A stretch of DNA of 64,000 nt from Dyadobacter sp. MSC1_007 (GCF_023667495.1 NZ_JAMOZL010000012.1:62001-126000); one strand, 5' to 3'; counted from the stretch's first letter, positions 42,594-51,733 are shown. Made by a program: numbers and translations. The notes: generated by a model from the sequence alone, not told the origin.

Positions 42594-42635
42594 CAAAAGT
42601 ATCATATAAATCCATTAAACTCAACTTTAAAGTTG
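42594..42635 (-). promoter_or_regulatory. Toxin-antitoxin promoter with palindromic operator
   Basis: Minus-strand TTG (42622-42624), a 20-base spacer and TACTTTTG (42594-42601) match the Bacteroidota consensus. The perfect 14-base palindrome CAACTTTAAAGTTG (42622-42635) covers the -33 element. Its AAC...GTT ends recall the MqsA operator AACCT-N3-AGGTT. Confidence 0.65.
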
Positions 42636-42717
42636 TCATAATTATCAATCGGTAAAAATGCAACCATTCGCTCTTTGTCTTATCAGTTCCTAAACCAATG
42701 TCGTTAAATTAAATCGC

Positions 42718-45426
42718 GTGAGAAAAGTAAGATATTTAATAGGCTTGTTGATAGCCGGAGGACTTTGTGTGTCTTCGGTGAGCAGACAAGATAAGCCGTT
42801 GTTCGGGGAGGTGGATTCAAAACAGCCCGTTCGAATGGACGCAGCTTCGGAAGGCCCTGATTCCAGCCGTTTTACTTATGCCAAACTCGTTTCGGGTCTC
42901 GACGAGCCGATGGAAATGGCTATTCTCCCGAATTACGATCTCGTAATTGCCGAGCGTAAAGGTGCAGTCCGCTATTTCAATCAGGCCACGAAGGAGTTGT
43001 CGACGATCGCGCAGTTCAATGTTTTTAGTGGGATTGAGGACGGCTTGCTTGGTGTGGCTGCCGATCCTGACTTTAAAAATAACAACTGGATATACTTCTA
43101 TTACGGCGTGGGCGGGGACAAGAGCGTTAGCCATCTTGCACGGTTTGAACTGAAAGGTCGGGAACTCATACAATCGTCGAAAAAGGTGTTGCTGGAAGTG
43201 CCAACGCAGCGCAAATACTGCTGTCATTCGGCAGGTTACCTTACTTTTTCCGATGGTCTGCTGTATTTATCGATCGGGGATAATACTAATGCAGAGGAAA
43301 TTGAGGGGCATAATCCCACCGACGAACGACCGGGGCATGAACTGGCAGATGATCAGGCCGCAACAGCCAACAGTAATGATTACCGAGGTAAAATATTGAG
43401 GATCAAACCGGAGTCCGACGGCTCTTTCAGCATTCCCGATGGCAATCTTTTTCCCAAAGACGGCTCGCAGGGAAAGCCGGAGATTTTCGCGATGGGAGTT
43501 CGAAACCCGTTCCGTATTTCGGTCGATCCAAAAACCAAATTCGTTTACTGGGGCGACGTGGGCCCGGACACCGAAATTCCGGCCAGTGAAGGAAAACTAA
43601 GTTATGACGAGATTAATCAGGCAAGAAAGCCGGGATTTTTTGGTTACCCTTACTTTCTCGGAGATAACGAGGTTTTTCCCGATTATGATTTTGCTACCAA
43701 AAAAGAAGGTCCGGGCAAGGACCCGAAAAAACCGGTCAACGATTCACCCAACAATACAGGTATTAAAGAGCTGCCGCCAGCGCAGCCTGCATTCATCTGG
43801 TATGGCAAAGGTCCTTCCAAAAAATGGCCGCTTGTAGGCAAAGGTGGGGCCAGCGCGATGGCAGGGCCGGTTTACTATGCTGATCTCTATCCGAATGCGC
43901 CTTACAAACTGCCTGAATATTACAATGGTAAGCTCTTTATTTTTGAATGGATCCGTAAATGGATCATGGCTGTGACGATGGACAGCAACGGTAACTATTT
44001 GAGCATGGAGCCGTTTCTTCCCCAACTGAAAGTAGTTGCGCCTATTGATATGCAAATCGCGCCCGATGGTGCTATTTACCTATTGGCTTATGGAACTAAC
44101 TGGTTTGCGCGCAACACCGATTCGGGCATTATCCGGGTGGAATATACCGAGGGCAACCGCAATCCGATAGCGGCGGTGACAACGGGCAAGACCATCGGTG
44201 CCGCACCATTTATCGCTTCACTGTCTGCAAAAGGTTCAATGGACTATGATCCGGATGACAAACTGACCTATGAATGGAAAATTGGTACTAAAAAACTGAC
44301 TGGCCGGGACATTACGCATACTTTTGCGAAACCTGGCGTTTACAATGCAGTCCTCACGGTTTCTGACCAGCATGGCGGCAAAGGTACTGTCACTACCGAG
44401 TTCAAAATCGGCAATACACCTCCCGCGTTGGCGATCGAAACAAATGCTAACCGCAGTTTTTACTGGGACAATGCTTCTTTTAATTACCAAATTAAGGTAA
44501 CGGATAAAGAGGACGGTAAAGTAGCCCTTGCAAGCATTCACACCAGCTTCAATTACCTGCCTTTTGGAAAAGACCTGGCGGGCGCGTTGTCGGCATCCGG
44601 GGATGAAAATGTGCGTTTTTCCGCTGCTGCGAAACTTTACGGCTCATTGGATTGCAAATCCTGTCACACAATGGACACCAAGTCGATCGGGCCTGCATTG
44701 AAGGATATTTCAAGAAAATATGATGGTCGGAACGACGCTGCGGACATGCTGGCCCGGAAGATCATCACAGGTGGAAGCGGTAACTGGGGTTCCTACCCAA
44801 TGCCACCGCATGCTGATCTGCCGGAAAAGGACGCGAAAGCGATCTCCGACTACATTCTGTCGTTGGGTAAAAAGCAAAGCGCGACGCCATTAACAGCCAA
44901 ATTGAAGCTGACGGAGCATATTGGCAAGGGTAACGAGGGTGCCTACGTGCTGTTTGCTTCCTATTCGGATAAAGGTGCCAACGGGATCGGCCCGCTCAAA
45001 ACGGCAAGCCATATTGTGCTGAGAAACCCGTTAATTCAAATGGAAGATTATCAGGAAGGAAATGTCGGCGTGGTAATCGCCACTCAGAACACCGGCTTCG
45101 TATCTTACATCGCCAACATCACGGATGGTAAATACACCCGTTTCGGCGATATCGACCTCAACCATATCAAACAAATCCGCTTACGCGTGCAGCAATCCGG
45201 GGCGGGAGGGGCGATTGAGTTGCGGCAAGGTGCCAAAGACGGCCCCATAATCGGGAAAGTCGAAATCGCCGGAGGCAGGGTAGCCGATCCAAAAACCGAT
45301 TGGATAGAGGTGTTGCTGCCTGTCACCGGCGCCAAGGGAATGCAGGATATTTTTCTGGTTTTCAAAAATGAGAAAATGAAAGGCCCGCTATTCTTTATCG
45401 ACTGGATGTATTTTGAAAATGACTGA
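42718..45426 (+). CDS. Secreted PQQ-type sugar dehydrogenase with PKD, cytochrome c and carbohydrate-binding domains
   Basis: 902 residues from a GTG start; an ATG upstream hits a stop at once, and GTG gives a proper signal peptide (RKVRYLIGLLIAGGLCVSSV). Glucose/sorbosone-dehydrogenase propeller at about 50-480 (LDEPMEMAILPNYDLVIAER; GRDFEWGY-type positions are not seen). PKD domain at about 485-570 (DPDDKLTYEWKIG). Cytochrome c at C646-K-S-C649-H650. A C-terminal CBM6-like sandwich spans about 775-902 (IQMEDYQEGNVGVVIATQNT). It likely oxidises a sugar in the periplasm or at the surface and passes electrons to its own heme. The adjacent glycosidase-like gene converges with it. Confidence 0.83.
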   Translation: MRKVRYLIGLLIAGGLCVSSVSRQDKPLFGEVDSKQPVRMDAASEGPDSSRFTYAKLVSGLDEPMEMAILPNYDLVIAERKGAVRYFNQATKELSTIAQFNVFSGIEDGLLGVAADPDFKNNNWIYFYYGVGGDKSVSHLARFELKGRELIQSSKKVLLEVPTQRKYCCHSAGYLTFSDGLLYLSIGDNTNAEEIEGHNPTDERPGHELADDQAATANSNDYRGKILRIKPESDGSFSIPDGNLFPKDGSQGKPEIFAMGVRNPFRISVDPKTKFVYWGDVGPDTEIPASEGKLSYDEINQARKPGFFGYPYFLGDNEVFPDYDFATKKEGPGKDPKKPVNDSPNNTGIKELPPAQPAFIWYGKGPSKKWPLVGKGGASAMAGPVYYADLYPNAPYKLPEYYNGKLFIFEWIRKWIMAVTMDSNGNYLSMEPFLPQLKVVAPIDMQIAPDGAIYLLAYGTNWFARNTDSGIIRVEYTEGNRNPIAAVTTGKTIGAAPFIASLSAKGSMDYDPDDKLTYEWKIGTKKLTGRDITHTFAKPGVYNAVLTVSDQHGGKGTVTTEFKIGNTPPALAIETNANRSFYWDNASFNYQIKVTDKEDGKVALASIHTSFNYLPFGKDLAGALSASGDENVRFSAAAKLYGSLDCKSCHTMDTKSIGPALKDISRKYDGRNDAADMLARKIITGGSGNWGSYPMPPHADLPEKDAKAISDYILSLGKKQSATPLTAKLKLTEHIGKGNEGAYVLFASYSDKGANGIGPLKTASHIVLRNPLIQMEDYQEGNVGVVIATQNTGFVSYIANITDGKYTRFGDIDLNHIKQIRLRVQQSGAGGAIELRQGAKDGPIIGKVEIAGGRVADPKTDWIEVLLPVTGAKGMQDIFLVFKNEKMKGPLFFIDWMYFEND

Positions 45427-45438
45427 ACTACCGATAAA

Positions 45439-47811
45439 TCACTGTTTAAGCAACCAGATGTCGGATATCTTAGAGTTTTTTCGCCAGTTCAGGTGCGATT
45501 CTTCCGGTCCGTCGAAAGTCACTGAAATTTTCCCGTCGCGGGTAAGCGATACCGGTACAATCCATTCCTTGAACGATTCAGGATCCTTATTATAAACGAT
45601 CGGGGAAAGGCGGTGCCCGTCTACACGCAAAAGTGCGTCGCCTTCACCGACCAACCTGATGGTATAATGCGCGTTTGGATCAAGGTTGTCATAATCCAAT
45701 TCGGGCTGGCGCTGGAAGAGTTGGAAAGAGAGCCTTTTCCGGCTTTTACCGCTGTCCCACCAGGCAACATCAGTCGCGTCTTCCGAGATTGTTTTCACTC
45801 TCGGACCTTTGCTGACGCTCGAAATATCGTCGTAGTAACTTCCATGATCGGGATTTTCCCATGAGCTGATTCGCTTTAATGCTTCCAGTTGTTTTTCTGG
45901 ATCATTCAATTTTTTGATCTTTTCAAATTCATCGGCAAGCCACCAACGGTTATTCAAAGGATAATCCACAAAATCCATCACCACGCCGCGTTCGGGGTTG
46001 CGCGGCTTATGCTTCACCGTGCTCGATTGCAGTCCGACGGACAAATACAATGCGTCAGCTAGATCTTCAATATGTTTGCGAATGTCCCGAGCGATGGGTT
46101 CAATATCTGCTTTATTTACCATGTCAAGTGCCGCGGATATTGATTTTTCGACAGTTTGCTTGTCTGCCGAAGCCAGTATCGCATTCGCTTCTTTTTCCAA
46201 TTCCTGCTCGTTGATCAGCCGCAGGCGGGTATATTGGTCATAGTAAGCGCGAAGTAGCAACATTTGCCAGCGCCAGTCGCTTTTGAGCAACGGGTTTTGT
46301 GCTTCAAGGATTTTCCAGAACCGGTAGGTCATTTCCACGCCGCCGTTTTCAGCCAGCGGGCCTTTCCAGTTTTGTTCCAGCGCTTCGATGCCGCTGGCCG
46401 CCGGTTCCGCGATTTTTTTACCAAAAAAGAAACCTGTATACTCCTTCACGATCTGGTGGGCATCCATTTTCGGGTCCCACGCGCGCATACTCCATAACAC
46501 TTTGTTCACATCATCGTGGCTACCATCTGAATAGGATACGAAACCGTCGGTATAGGGGCCGTATTTTTCATGGATTTTGGCAAAGGCATACGGTCGCGGG
46601 TTCACCGATTCCCTTCCCAAAGTGAGCGCATAGGCCTGGTCGAACTTCTCAACCGGAAACTCGCAGCGAACCGAATGCGTGATGTCGGGGTATTGGCGGT
46701 GCTGGTATTGCCTGGGCAGGCGGTAACGCGTTTCCGCCATCGGCGGACTGCCGGGACCGGACACCACGCCTTGTAGCCAGGTCGGTTTTTCGGTTTCGAG
46801 ATATTTATAAAAATAGTCGACCTGCTCCACATCGAAGCCCTGCAACGAAATCCACATTTTGGCCTTTGGATGGTATTTGACAAGCAAGCCTTGCAGTTCT
46901 TTCAGGAATGGCAGAACCTCCTCCGGGTGATTGTCACCGGGGTCGCCGCCGGGGAAAAAAATATGGTCGAGGCGGGGGCAACTTTTATAAAACTCCTCGT
47001 GCATCGCCAGTTCGGCCTTCCGTTTGGTTTGGTCTTTCAGCTCGAAAGTGGCGGGCGTCCATACCCAGTAATCCATATCGTAGCGCTGGCATATTTCGCT
47101 CATGCGGATCCGCATTTGTGCAGATGGTATTTTAAAATGAGGGCTGGGAACTTCGTCTTCGTGAAATGGAATGCCTTCCACTGAATTAGAACCAAAAATG
47201 GCCAGTTCGCGGATGTATTGATCGAATTGCGCTACTGTCCATGCGTCGTAAGTGTTGGCGGTGGTGCGGTAACCCAGCTGGTGCCCGCGGATCGGATACG
47301 TGGGAGATGTGGCGAAATCCACTTTACGATCAAGACCGAGCAGGTTTTTCTCCATATTTATATTCCTGAGCAGCCAGCCTGCACCGAATAGAACGCCACG
47401 TGCATCGGCTCCGATGATCCAGATAATTTGCCCGGTACCCGACGGTTCGGTAACGATCCGGTAGCCTTCTTTTTTGAGTTCTTGTCCTTGCTGGACTGAT
47501 GCCGGAGGTGCTTTGTCAAACAATTTCTGATCCGATGAAAGCGCAAGGGCAATCACCGATGTCCCTGTTTTTGGCCATTGACCAGCAGATTTCAGTGTAA
47601 TGCCGGTTCTTTTCGATATCTCTTCGGTAAGTACTTGCTGCGCAGTTTCCTTCATCGGTGAAGGAATGCCCGGTGAAACAATGAGAACGGGATTTCTAAG
47701 AATAATGTCCTGCGCTGACGCTTTTGTGGTCAAAACAAAAAATGCTGTAATCAGGACGCAGGTAAAAGTAAACACGCGCAATGGCGTAAAGCAGTTTGTA
47801 AAGGATCGCAT
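45439..47811 (-). CDS. Exported glycoside hydrolase with GH20-like N-terminal domain (alpha-glucuronidase-like)
   Basis: 790 residues. Signal peptide ending TKASAQ (about residue 34), then a zincin-like N-terminal domain of the GH20b/GH67 type (about 40-165; GYRIVTEPSGTGQIIWIIGA). A TIM barrel follows (about 170-520; RGHQLGYRTTANTYDAWTVA; HIFFPGGDPGDNHPEE, with acidic residues that could be catalytic), then helical and beta-sandwich C-terminal parts. The closest known architectures are GH67/GH115-like glucuronidases; the exact family is uncertain. It is convergent with the sugar dehydrogenase, 12 bases apart, which suggests a shared polysaccharide substrate. Confidence 0.75.
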   Translation of the reverse strand: MRSFTNCFTPLRVFTFTCVLITAFFVLTTKASAQDIILRNPVLIVSPGIPSPMKETAQQVLTEEISKRTGITLKSAGQWPKTGTSVIALALSSDQKLFDKAPPASVQQGQELKKEGYRIVTEPSGTGQIIWIIGADARGVLFGAGWLLRNINMEKNLLGLDRKVDFATSPTYPIRGHQLGYRTTANTYDAWTVAQFDQYIRELAIFGSNSVEGIPFHEDEVPSPHFKIPSAQMRIRMSEICQRYDMDYWVWTPATFELKDQTKRKAELAMHEEFYKSCPRLDHIFFPGGDPGDNHPEEVLPFLKELQGLLVKYHPKAKMWISLQGFDVEQVDYFYKYLETEKPTWLQGVVSGPGSPPMAETRYRLPRQYQHRQYPDITHSVRCEFPVEKFDQAYALTLGRESVNPRPYAFAKIHEKYGPYTDGFVSYSDGSHDDVNKVLWSMRAWDPKMDAHQIVKEYTGFFFGKKIAEPAASGIEALEQNWKGPLAENGGVEMTYRFWKILEAQNPLLKSDWRWQMLLLRAYYDQYTRLRLINEQELEKEANAILASADKQTVEKSISAALDMVNKADIEPIARDIRKHIEDLADALYLSVGLQSSTVKHKPRNPERGVVMDFVDYPLNNRWWLADEFEKIKKLNDPEKQLEALKRISSWENPDHGSYYDDISSVSKGPRVKTISEDATDVAWWDSGKSRKRLSFQLFQRQPELDYDNLDPNAHYTIRLVGEGDALLRVDGHRLSPIVYNKDPESFKEWIVPVSLTRDGKISVTFDGPEESHLNWRKNSKISDIWLLKQ

Positions 47812-47894
47812 AGTAAAATACTTCGGGTTTGGAATGCCTGAGTATTATACTGGATTCGCCAGCGATCGGGCCAGTGGATGCAAAGTGTAAGAAA

Positions 47895-48437
47895 TTACTT
47901 ATCGGGATTTGAATAGGGGATATTCAAAAATGCTTCCCTTATGGTCGAGTGATACGGATTTTCGTTGTGAATGAAGATGGACCCATAGCCTTCGCCTGCA
48001 AAGTTGGTATCGTATTTGGAAGCAACATTGCCTGCCATTTCGTTGGCTTTTTGAAACCATCTTGTAAATAACCTGTTCCGACAGGTATCTAACCGATCTT
48101 CCGCTTCGCAGATCATTACTATTGATTTTTGAGGAGATTTTTTTAAGGATTGCAGGAGTATCCACACTATCGTTTCCATGATCCGCTTGTCGTGGCTTTG
48201 GGACAATACCCTGGAAGCCCGGATGCCCGAATACAATACTCTACGGCATTCCCCGTATGGTTCAAAAGTGAAGGTTAATATGTCGTGATTGAAATGAGGG
48301 TATTGATTGAAATATCCGGGAGAACTTGTGAAGTAGGCTATGTATGCAATTTTTCCTGTTGTCTGAAACCAATATTTATCTTGGTCCTGACTAAATAACT
48401 CATATGGGTTTAACGAATTTGATTCCCCTTGCATCAA
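47895..48437 (-). CDS. DUF6169 family protein
   Basis: About 180 residues, soluble. NPYELFSQDQDKYWFQTTGK opens the family region, followed by IAYIAYFTSSPGYFNQYP. The middle keeps KRIMETIVWILLQSLKKSPQ and MICEAEDRLDTCRNRLFTRW. No catalytic motif is known. The start (48437 or 48434) lies inside the 3' end of a 60-residue gene, a 35-38-base overlap, so the two are translationally coupled. Small-protein-plus-DUF6169 pairs occur in other Cytophagales and look like toxin-antitoxin modules; that role is inferred. Confidence 0.7.
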   Translation of the reverse strand: MMQGESNSLNPYELFSQDQDKYWFQTTGKIAYIAYFTSSPGYFNQYPHFNHDILTFTFEPYGECRRVLYSGIRASRVLSQSHDKRIMETIVWILLQSLKKSPQKSIVMICEAEDRLDTCRNRLFTRWFQKANEMAGNVASKYDTNFAGEGYGSIFIHNENPYHSTIREAFLNIPYSNPDK

Positions 48438-48582
48438 GTTGTTCTAGTGTGTCCTTTCCCTGAATGTACCTGGATACTGCTTTTTTATCATCCAGCATTT
48501 TCTGAAAGAGTGTTCCTTTTCTTTTTTTATTCGAATCTCCGCCAGCTTCTGTTGGAGATAAAGTCTCAGTCAGCTTGTTCAT
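48400..48582 (-). CDS. 60-residue partner of the DUF6169 protein
   Basis: A small basic protein: a polar N-terminus (NKLTETLSPTEAGGDSNKKR) followed by an amphipathic helix (FQKMLDDKKAVSRYIQGKDT) and the end LDARGIKFVKPI. The shape, a disordered head and one helix, is like many antitoxins or adaptors. It overlaps the DUF6169 start by 38 bases. A -7 element TATTTTTG (48654-48661, minus) stands about 72 bases upstream of its ATG; the -33 part is unclear. Confidence 0.6.
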   Translation of the reverse strand: MNKLTETLSPTEAGGDSNKKRKGTLFQKMLDDKKAVSRYIQGKDTLEQLDARGIKFVKPI

Positions 48583-48790
48583 TGTTTCTATTCTGATTTA
48601 CAGCCGCTGGGTAACTACTGCTGCTGTGTGAGTAACGTTATTTCAATGTAACACAAAAATACTAATGCTTCGCATAACAAGTGGCATTGAATTATCCCGC
48701 GGCTTGAAAATTTTAATCCTGCGGAAGTCAAATCACATAACATTCCCATAAAGTAGAAAATAGTCCGTTTCGCTATTTTTAGAGTTTGTA

Positions 48791-49615
48791 ATGTATTCCT
48801 GCCTTGTTATGATCTCTTTTAAAATGCCTTTTCGGATCTTTCTGGTTGTTCAGATTTTTGTGCTTCACAATGCATTTTCACAATCTTTGACCGAACTCCG
48901 GCAGTTTGAGGTGAAGGAGGCTAAACAGGCTGTGGCGGTGGATGCGACGTTTTTTTATGTGATCAATAACAGTACCATCACGAAACATACCAAAAATGAC
49001 GGCAAGCAGGTAGCCAGCTGGGACGGCACGAGAGAAGGCATCGTGCATTTGAATAGTGGCGTGGTCATCAATGGTAAACTTTATTGTGCCAATTCAAACT
49101 ATCCCGAAATTCCAATGACGAGTTCGGTCGAGATATTTGATGTAAAAACACTCACGCACGTGGATACGCATAGTTTCGGCATTGCCCAGCACGGGTCGCT
49201 CACCTGGCTGGATCAGAAAGATGGCCACTGGTTTATCGGCTTTGCGCATTATGCAGGCAAGGAAGCGAGCGAGGGAAGGGATGTCAGGTGGACTTCGCTG
49301 GTCAAATATGATATGGAATGGCGGCAGGTGGAAGCATGGGTATTTCCCAAAAACCTGATCGACCTGTTTACTCCCAAAAGTAACTCGGGCGGGACCTGGG
49401 GAACCGACGGGTTACTCTACTGCACCGGGCATGACCGCGCCGAAGTGTATGTTCTCAAACTACCAAAGTCCGGTTACACGCTTGTACACGTTCGCACGCT
49501 GCCTGCGCCCATTAACGGGCAAGGGATCGCCATCGATAAATCAGTTAAAAATCAGCAGCTACTCTACGGCATCAACCGCCCGACGCATACCATCACCGTT
49601 TCCGAAATCAAATAA
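48791..49615 (+). CDS. Secreted beta-propeller-like protein
   Basis: 274 residues. Signal peptide (FRIFLVVQIFVLHNAFSQ); the ATG at 48824 (MPFRIF) may be the true start, giving a cleaner signal. Blades with repeats such as KQAVAVDATFFYVINNSTIT, VVINGKLYCANSNYPEIP and GTWGTDGLLYCTGHDRAEVY suggest a lactonase/NHL-like propeller. The stop codon shares one base with the ATG of the next frame, so it is cotranscribed with the phosphodiesterase gene. No activity is assigned. Confidence 0.65.
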   Translation: MYSCLVMISFKMPFRIFLVVQIFVLHNAFSQSLTELRQFEVKEAKQAVAVDATFFYVINNSTITKHTKNDGKQVASWDGTREGIVHLNSGVVINGKLYCANSNYPEIPMTSSVEIFDVKTLTHVDTHSFGIAQHGSLTWLDQKDGHWFIGFAHYAGKEASEGRDVRWTSLVKYDMEWRQVEAWVFPKNLIDLFTPKSNSGGTWGTDGLLYCTGHDRAEVYVLKLPKSGYTLVHVRTLPAPINGQGIAIDKSVKNQQLLYGINRPTHTITVSEIK

Positions 49616-51165
49616 TGCCTGTTCACCCTATGAAATTGCGTTTAATATTAACTGTACCCATTCTCCTAAGCCTGTTTTGTCTCTGTGCATTCGGCCAGCG
49701 CGGGCCGGTTTTGCAATCTAAAAACAAAACCCTCATCGTTTTCTTCGACGGTTTGCGTCCTGACTACATTACAGAACAGCAAATGCCGAACCTGTTCGCG
49801 TTCCGGCGGAAAGCGGCGCTCGGTAATCACCATCACAGCGTATTTCCCACCGTAACCCGTGTCAATTCGGCGTCCTATGCAACCGGCTCTTATCCAGGCA
49901 CGCATGGGCTGCTGGGCAATGCGATTTACATTCCGCAGGTGAGCAGCAATAAGGCGATAGGCACATCTTATAACGACTTACGCAAAATAGAACCCGCGAC
50001 ATCGGGGCCGCTACTGACAGCGACTTCGCTGGGCGAAGTACTGCATTCGGCGGGACAGGAAATGATGGTTTTCAGCTCGGGAACCACCGGGCAGGCATTT
50101 CTCCAAAATCATAAAGTGAACGGCGGCGCGGTCGTCAATCCGGGGCTAATCCTTCCTGAGTCGTTCAAAACGCAGGTGATGAACGATATCGGGGCTGTTT
50201 CCACGGAAGGAAACGAAGATATGAATCGCCATAAATGGATCACGGATGCATTGCTGCGTTATGGAATGGCTGTCGATGGCCCGTTGGTAAGCGCAATATG
50301 GTTTTCGGACCCGGATGGTGCCGCACATGAGCATGGCATCGGCTCGGAAGAGGCGGTCGAAGCGATCCGATATGTGGATTCGCAATTTGGGCGGATTATG
50401 CAAGCGTTAAGTTCAAATGGCCTCGCCGACCGGTATAATATCCTCATTTCGACGGACCACGGCTTTGTAACACATATTGGAAAGCAAAATCTGACTGATT
50501 TTCTGATTAAGAAAGGTTTCAAAAAAGATAAGGAGTCGGACGATGTAGTGGTTGCAGAAGGGACGATCTATGTAAAAGACCGCAATGCGGCTATTATTCA
50601 GCAGATCGTTACGGCGTTGCATAAAGAGGAATGGGTAGGGGCTGTTTTTACAAAATCCTTAAAAAAAGGAGATATGAATGGCCGCATAAAAGGTACTTTA
50701 TCATTTGAAGCCATTCACTATGACCATCCCACGCGTTCGGGCGACATTTTGGTGGCTCCAAACTGGAATGATGCTAAAAACGACAAGGGTTATGCCGGAA
50801 CGGATTATAGCGGCGGAGTAGCAGGCCACGGCGGATCCAGTCCTTATGAGATCAATATCGCGCTGATGGCTTCCGGGCCAGACTTTAAAAATGGTTCGCA
50901 GACCGAGCTGCCCACTTCAAATGTGGATATCGTGCCCACAATTCTCGACTTATATGGACTTCCAAGGCCTGCGACAATGGACGGGAGGCCGGTGATCGAG
51001 TTGTTGAAAAAATCTAAAAATCAGCCAGCCAAATTTAAAAAGGAAGTCCTTAAAACCGAGGTAAAATACAAATGGGGCACTTACCGGCTGACGGCCGAAA
51101 TGTCGGAAATGGGTAAATACCGCTATTTTAATTTTAGCAAAACAGAGCGGCTACCTGCGCCGTAA
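49615..51165 (+). CDS. Exported alkaline-phosphatase-superfamily phosphodiesterase (nucleotide pyrophosphatase type)
   Basis: 516 residues; translation may begin at 49630 (MKLRLILTVPILL), just before the signal peptide ending CAFGQ. Type I phosphodiesterase/nucleotide pyrophosphatase fold with two-metal-site motifs: IVFFDGLRPDYITEQ (first Asp), VFPTVTRVNSASYATG (nucleophile Thr), DPDGAAHEHGIGS, ISTDHGF and GHGGSS (His/Asp ligands). It hydrolyses a phosphodiester or pyrophosphate in the periplasm; the substrate is unknown. The second gene of a pair with the propeller protein. Confidence 0.88.
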   Translation: MPVHPMKLRLILTVPILLSLFCLCAFGQRGPVLQSKNKTLIVFFDGLRPDYITEQQMPNLFAFRRKAALGNHHHSVFPTVTRVNSASYATGSYPGTHGLLGNAIYIPQVSSNKAIGTSYNDLRKIEPATSGPLLTATSLGEVLHSAGQEMMVFSSGTTGQAFLQNHKVNGGAVVNPGLILPESFKTQVMNDIGAVSTEGNEDMNRHKWITDALLRYGMAVDGPLVSAIWFSDPDGAAHEHGIGSEEAVEAIRYVDSQFGRIMQALSSNGLADRYNILISTDHGFVTHIGKQNLTDFLIKKGFKKDKESDDVVVAEGTIYVKDRNAAIIQQIVTALHKEEWVGAVFTKSLKKGDMNGRIKGTLSFEAIHYDHPTRSGDILVAPNWNDAKNDKGYAGTDYSGGVAGHGGSSPYEINIALMASGPDFKNGSQTELPTSNVDIVPTILDLYGLPRPATMDGRPVIELLKKSKNQPAKFKKEVLKTEVKYKWGTYRLTAEMSEMGKYRYFNFSKTERLPAP

Positions 51166-51178
51166 ATGCATTGGTCCA

Positions 51179-51523
51179 TCATACAACTTCCAAAAGCTCT
51201 TTTTCCGCGGCTACCACTGCCAGGAGTTTGTCAGTCAATTTTTTATAGGCTTCGAGTACTTTTTTGCCGGTTTCAGTCACTACCGTTCCGCCGCCTTTGC
51301 TGCCGCCTTTCTGGGTAACCACATAGGGGTTTTTGCCCAAAGTATTCATCGCATCGACCATGGCCCAAGCTTTTTTATAGGACAATCCCATGTCTTTGGC
51401 GGCTTGCGATATGGAACCGGTTTCGGCGATGCGTTGCAGGAGCTCGTAGCGCCCCGTGCCGAAAAACTTCACCTGATCCACATATACCCAGTGCCGCATG
51501 CGTATCTCGATATTTCTTTCCAT
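51179..51523 (-). CDS. Stand-alone ModE-like winged-helix regulator
   Basis: 114 residues, only the N-terminal DNA-binding domain of ModE-type molybdate regulators: QRIAETGSISQAAKDMGLSY then KKAWAMVDAMN as the helix-turn-helix, followed by GGSKGGGTVVTETGKKVLEA as the wing. It lacks the C-terminal molybdate-binding (MOP) domains, so it may not sense molybdate directly. Related stand-alone forms occur with molybdenum-enzyme genes; the only one visible here is far away (iorAB). It is convergent with the phosphodiesterase gene, 13 bases apart. Confidence 0.82.
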   Translation of the reverse strand: MERNIEIRMRHWVYVDQVKFFGTGRYELLQRIAETGSISQAAKDMGLSYKKAWAMVDAMNTLGKNPYVVTQKGGSKGGGTVVTETGKKVLEAYKKLTDKLLAVVAAEKELLEVV

Positions 51524-51605
51524 AGAAGTGGTTTTGGGTTTAAATACATTTCAAACCGCAAACTAGGATTAAAATGTTAAGTTTTGCATGTATGGGGGCG
51601 TTTTT

Positions 51606-51732
51606 GGGAGGAAGGAGGAAAGGGACGAGGGGAGGAAGGAGGAGGGAAGAAAGGGACGAAGGGACGTCCTCCCGTTCCTGCTTTCTCCCTCCTCCCTTTC
51701 CTCCCTCTTCCCTTTCCTCCCTTCCTCCTTCC
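51606..51732. repeat. Purine-rich/pyrimidine-rich imperfect inverted repeat
   Basis: About 61 bases almost wholly A/G (51606-51666) followed by about 66 bases almost wholly C/T (51667-51732), so the two halves fold on each other as a long imperfect hairpin. Repeated units GGAGGAAGG and GGGACGA are seen. It lies between the ModE-like gene and the small membrane protein gene, in the gap 51524-51733. Open frames across it are low-complexity noise. Confidence 0.8.
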
Positions 51733-51733
51733 T

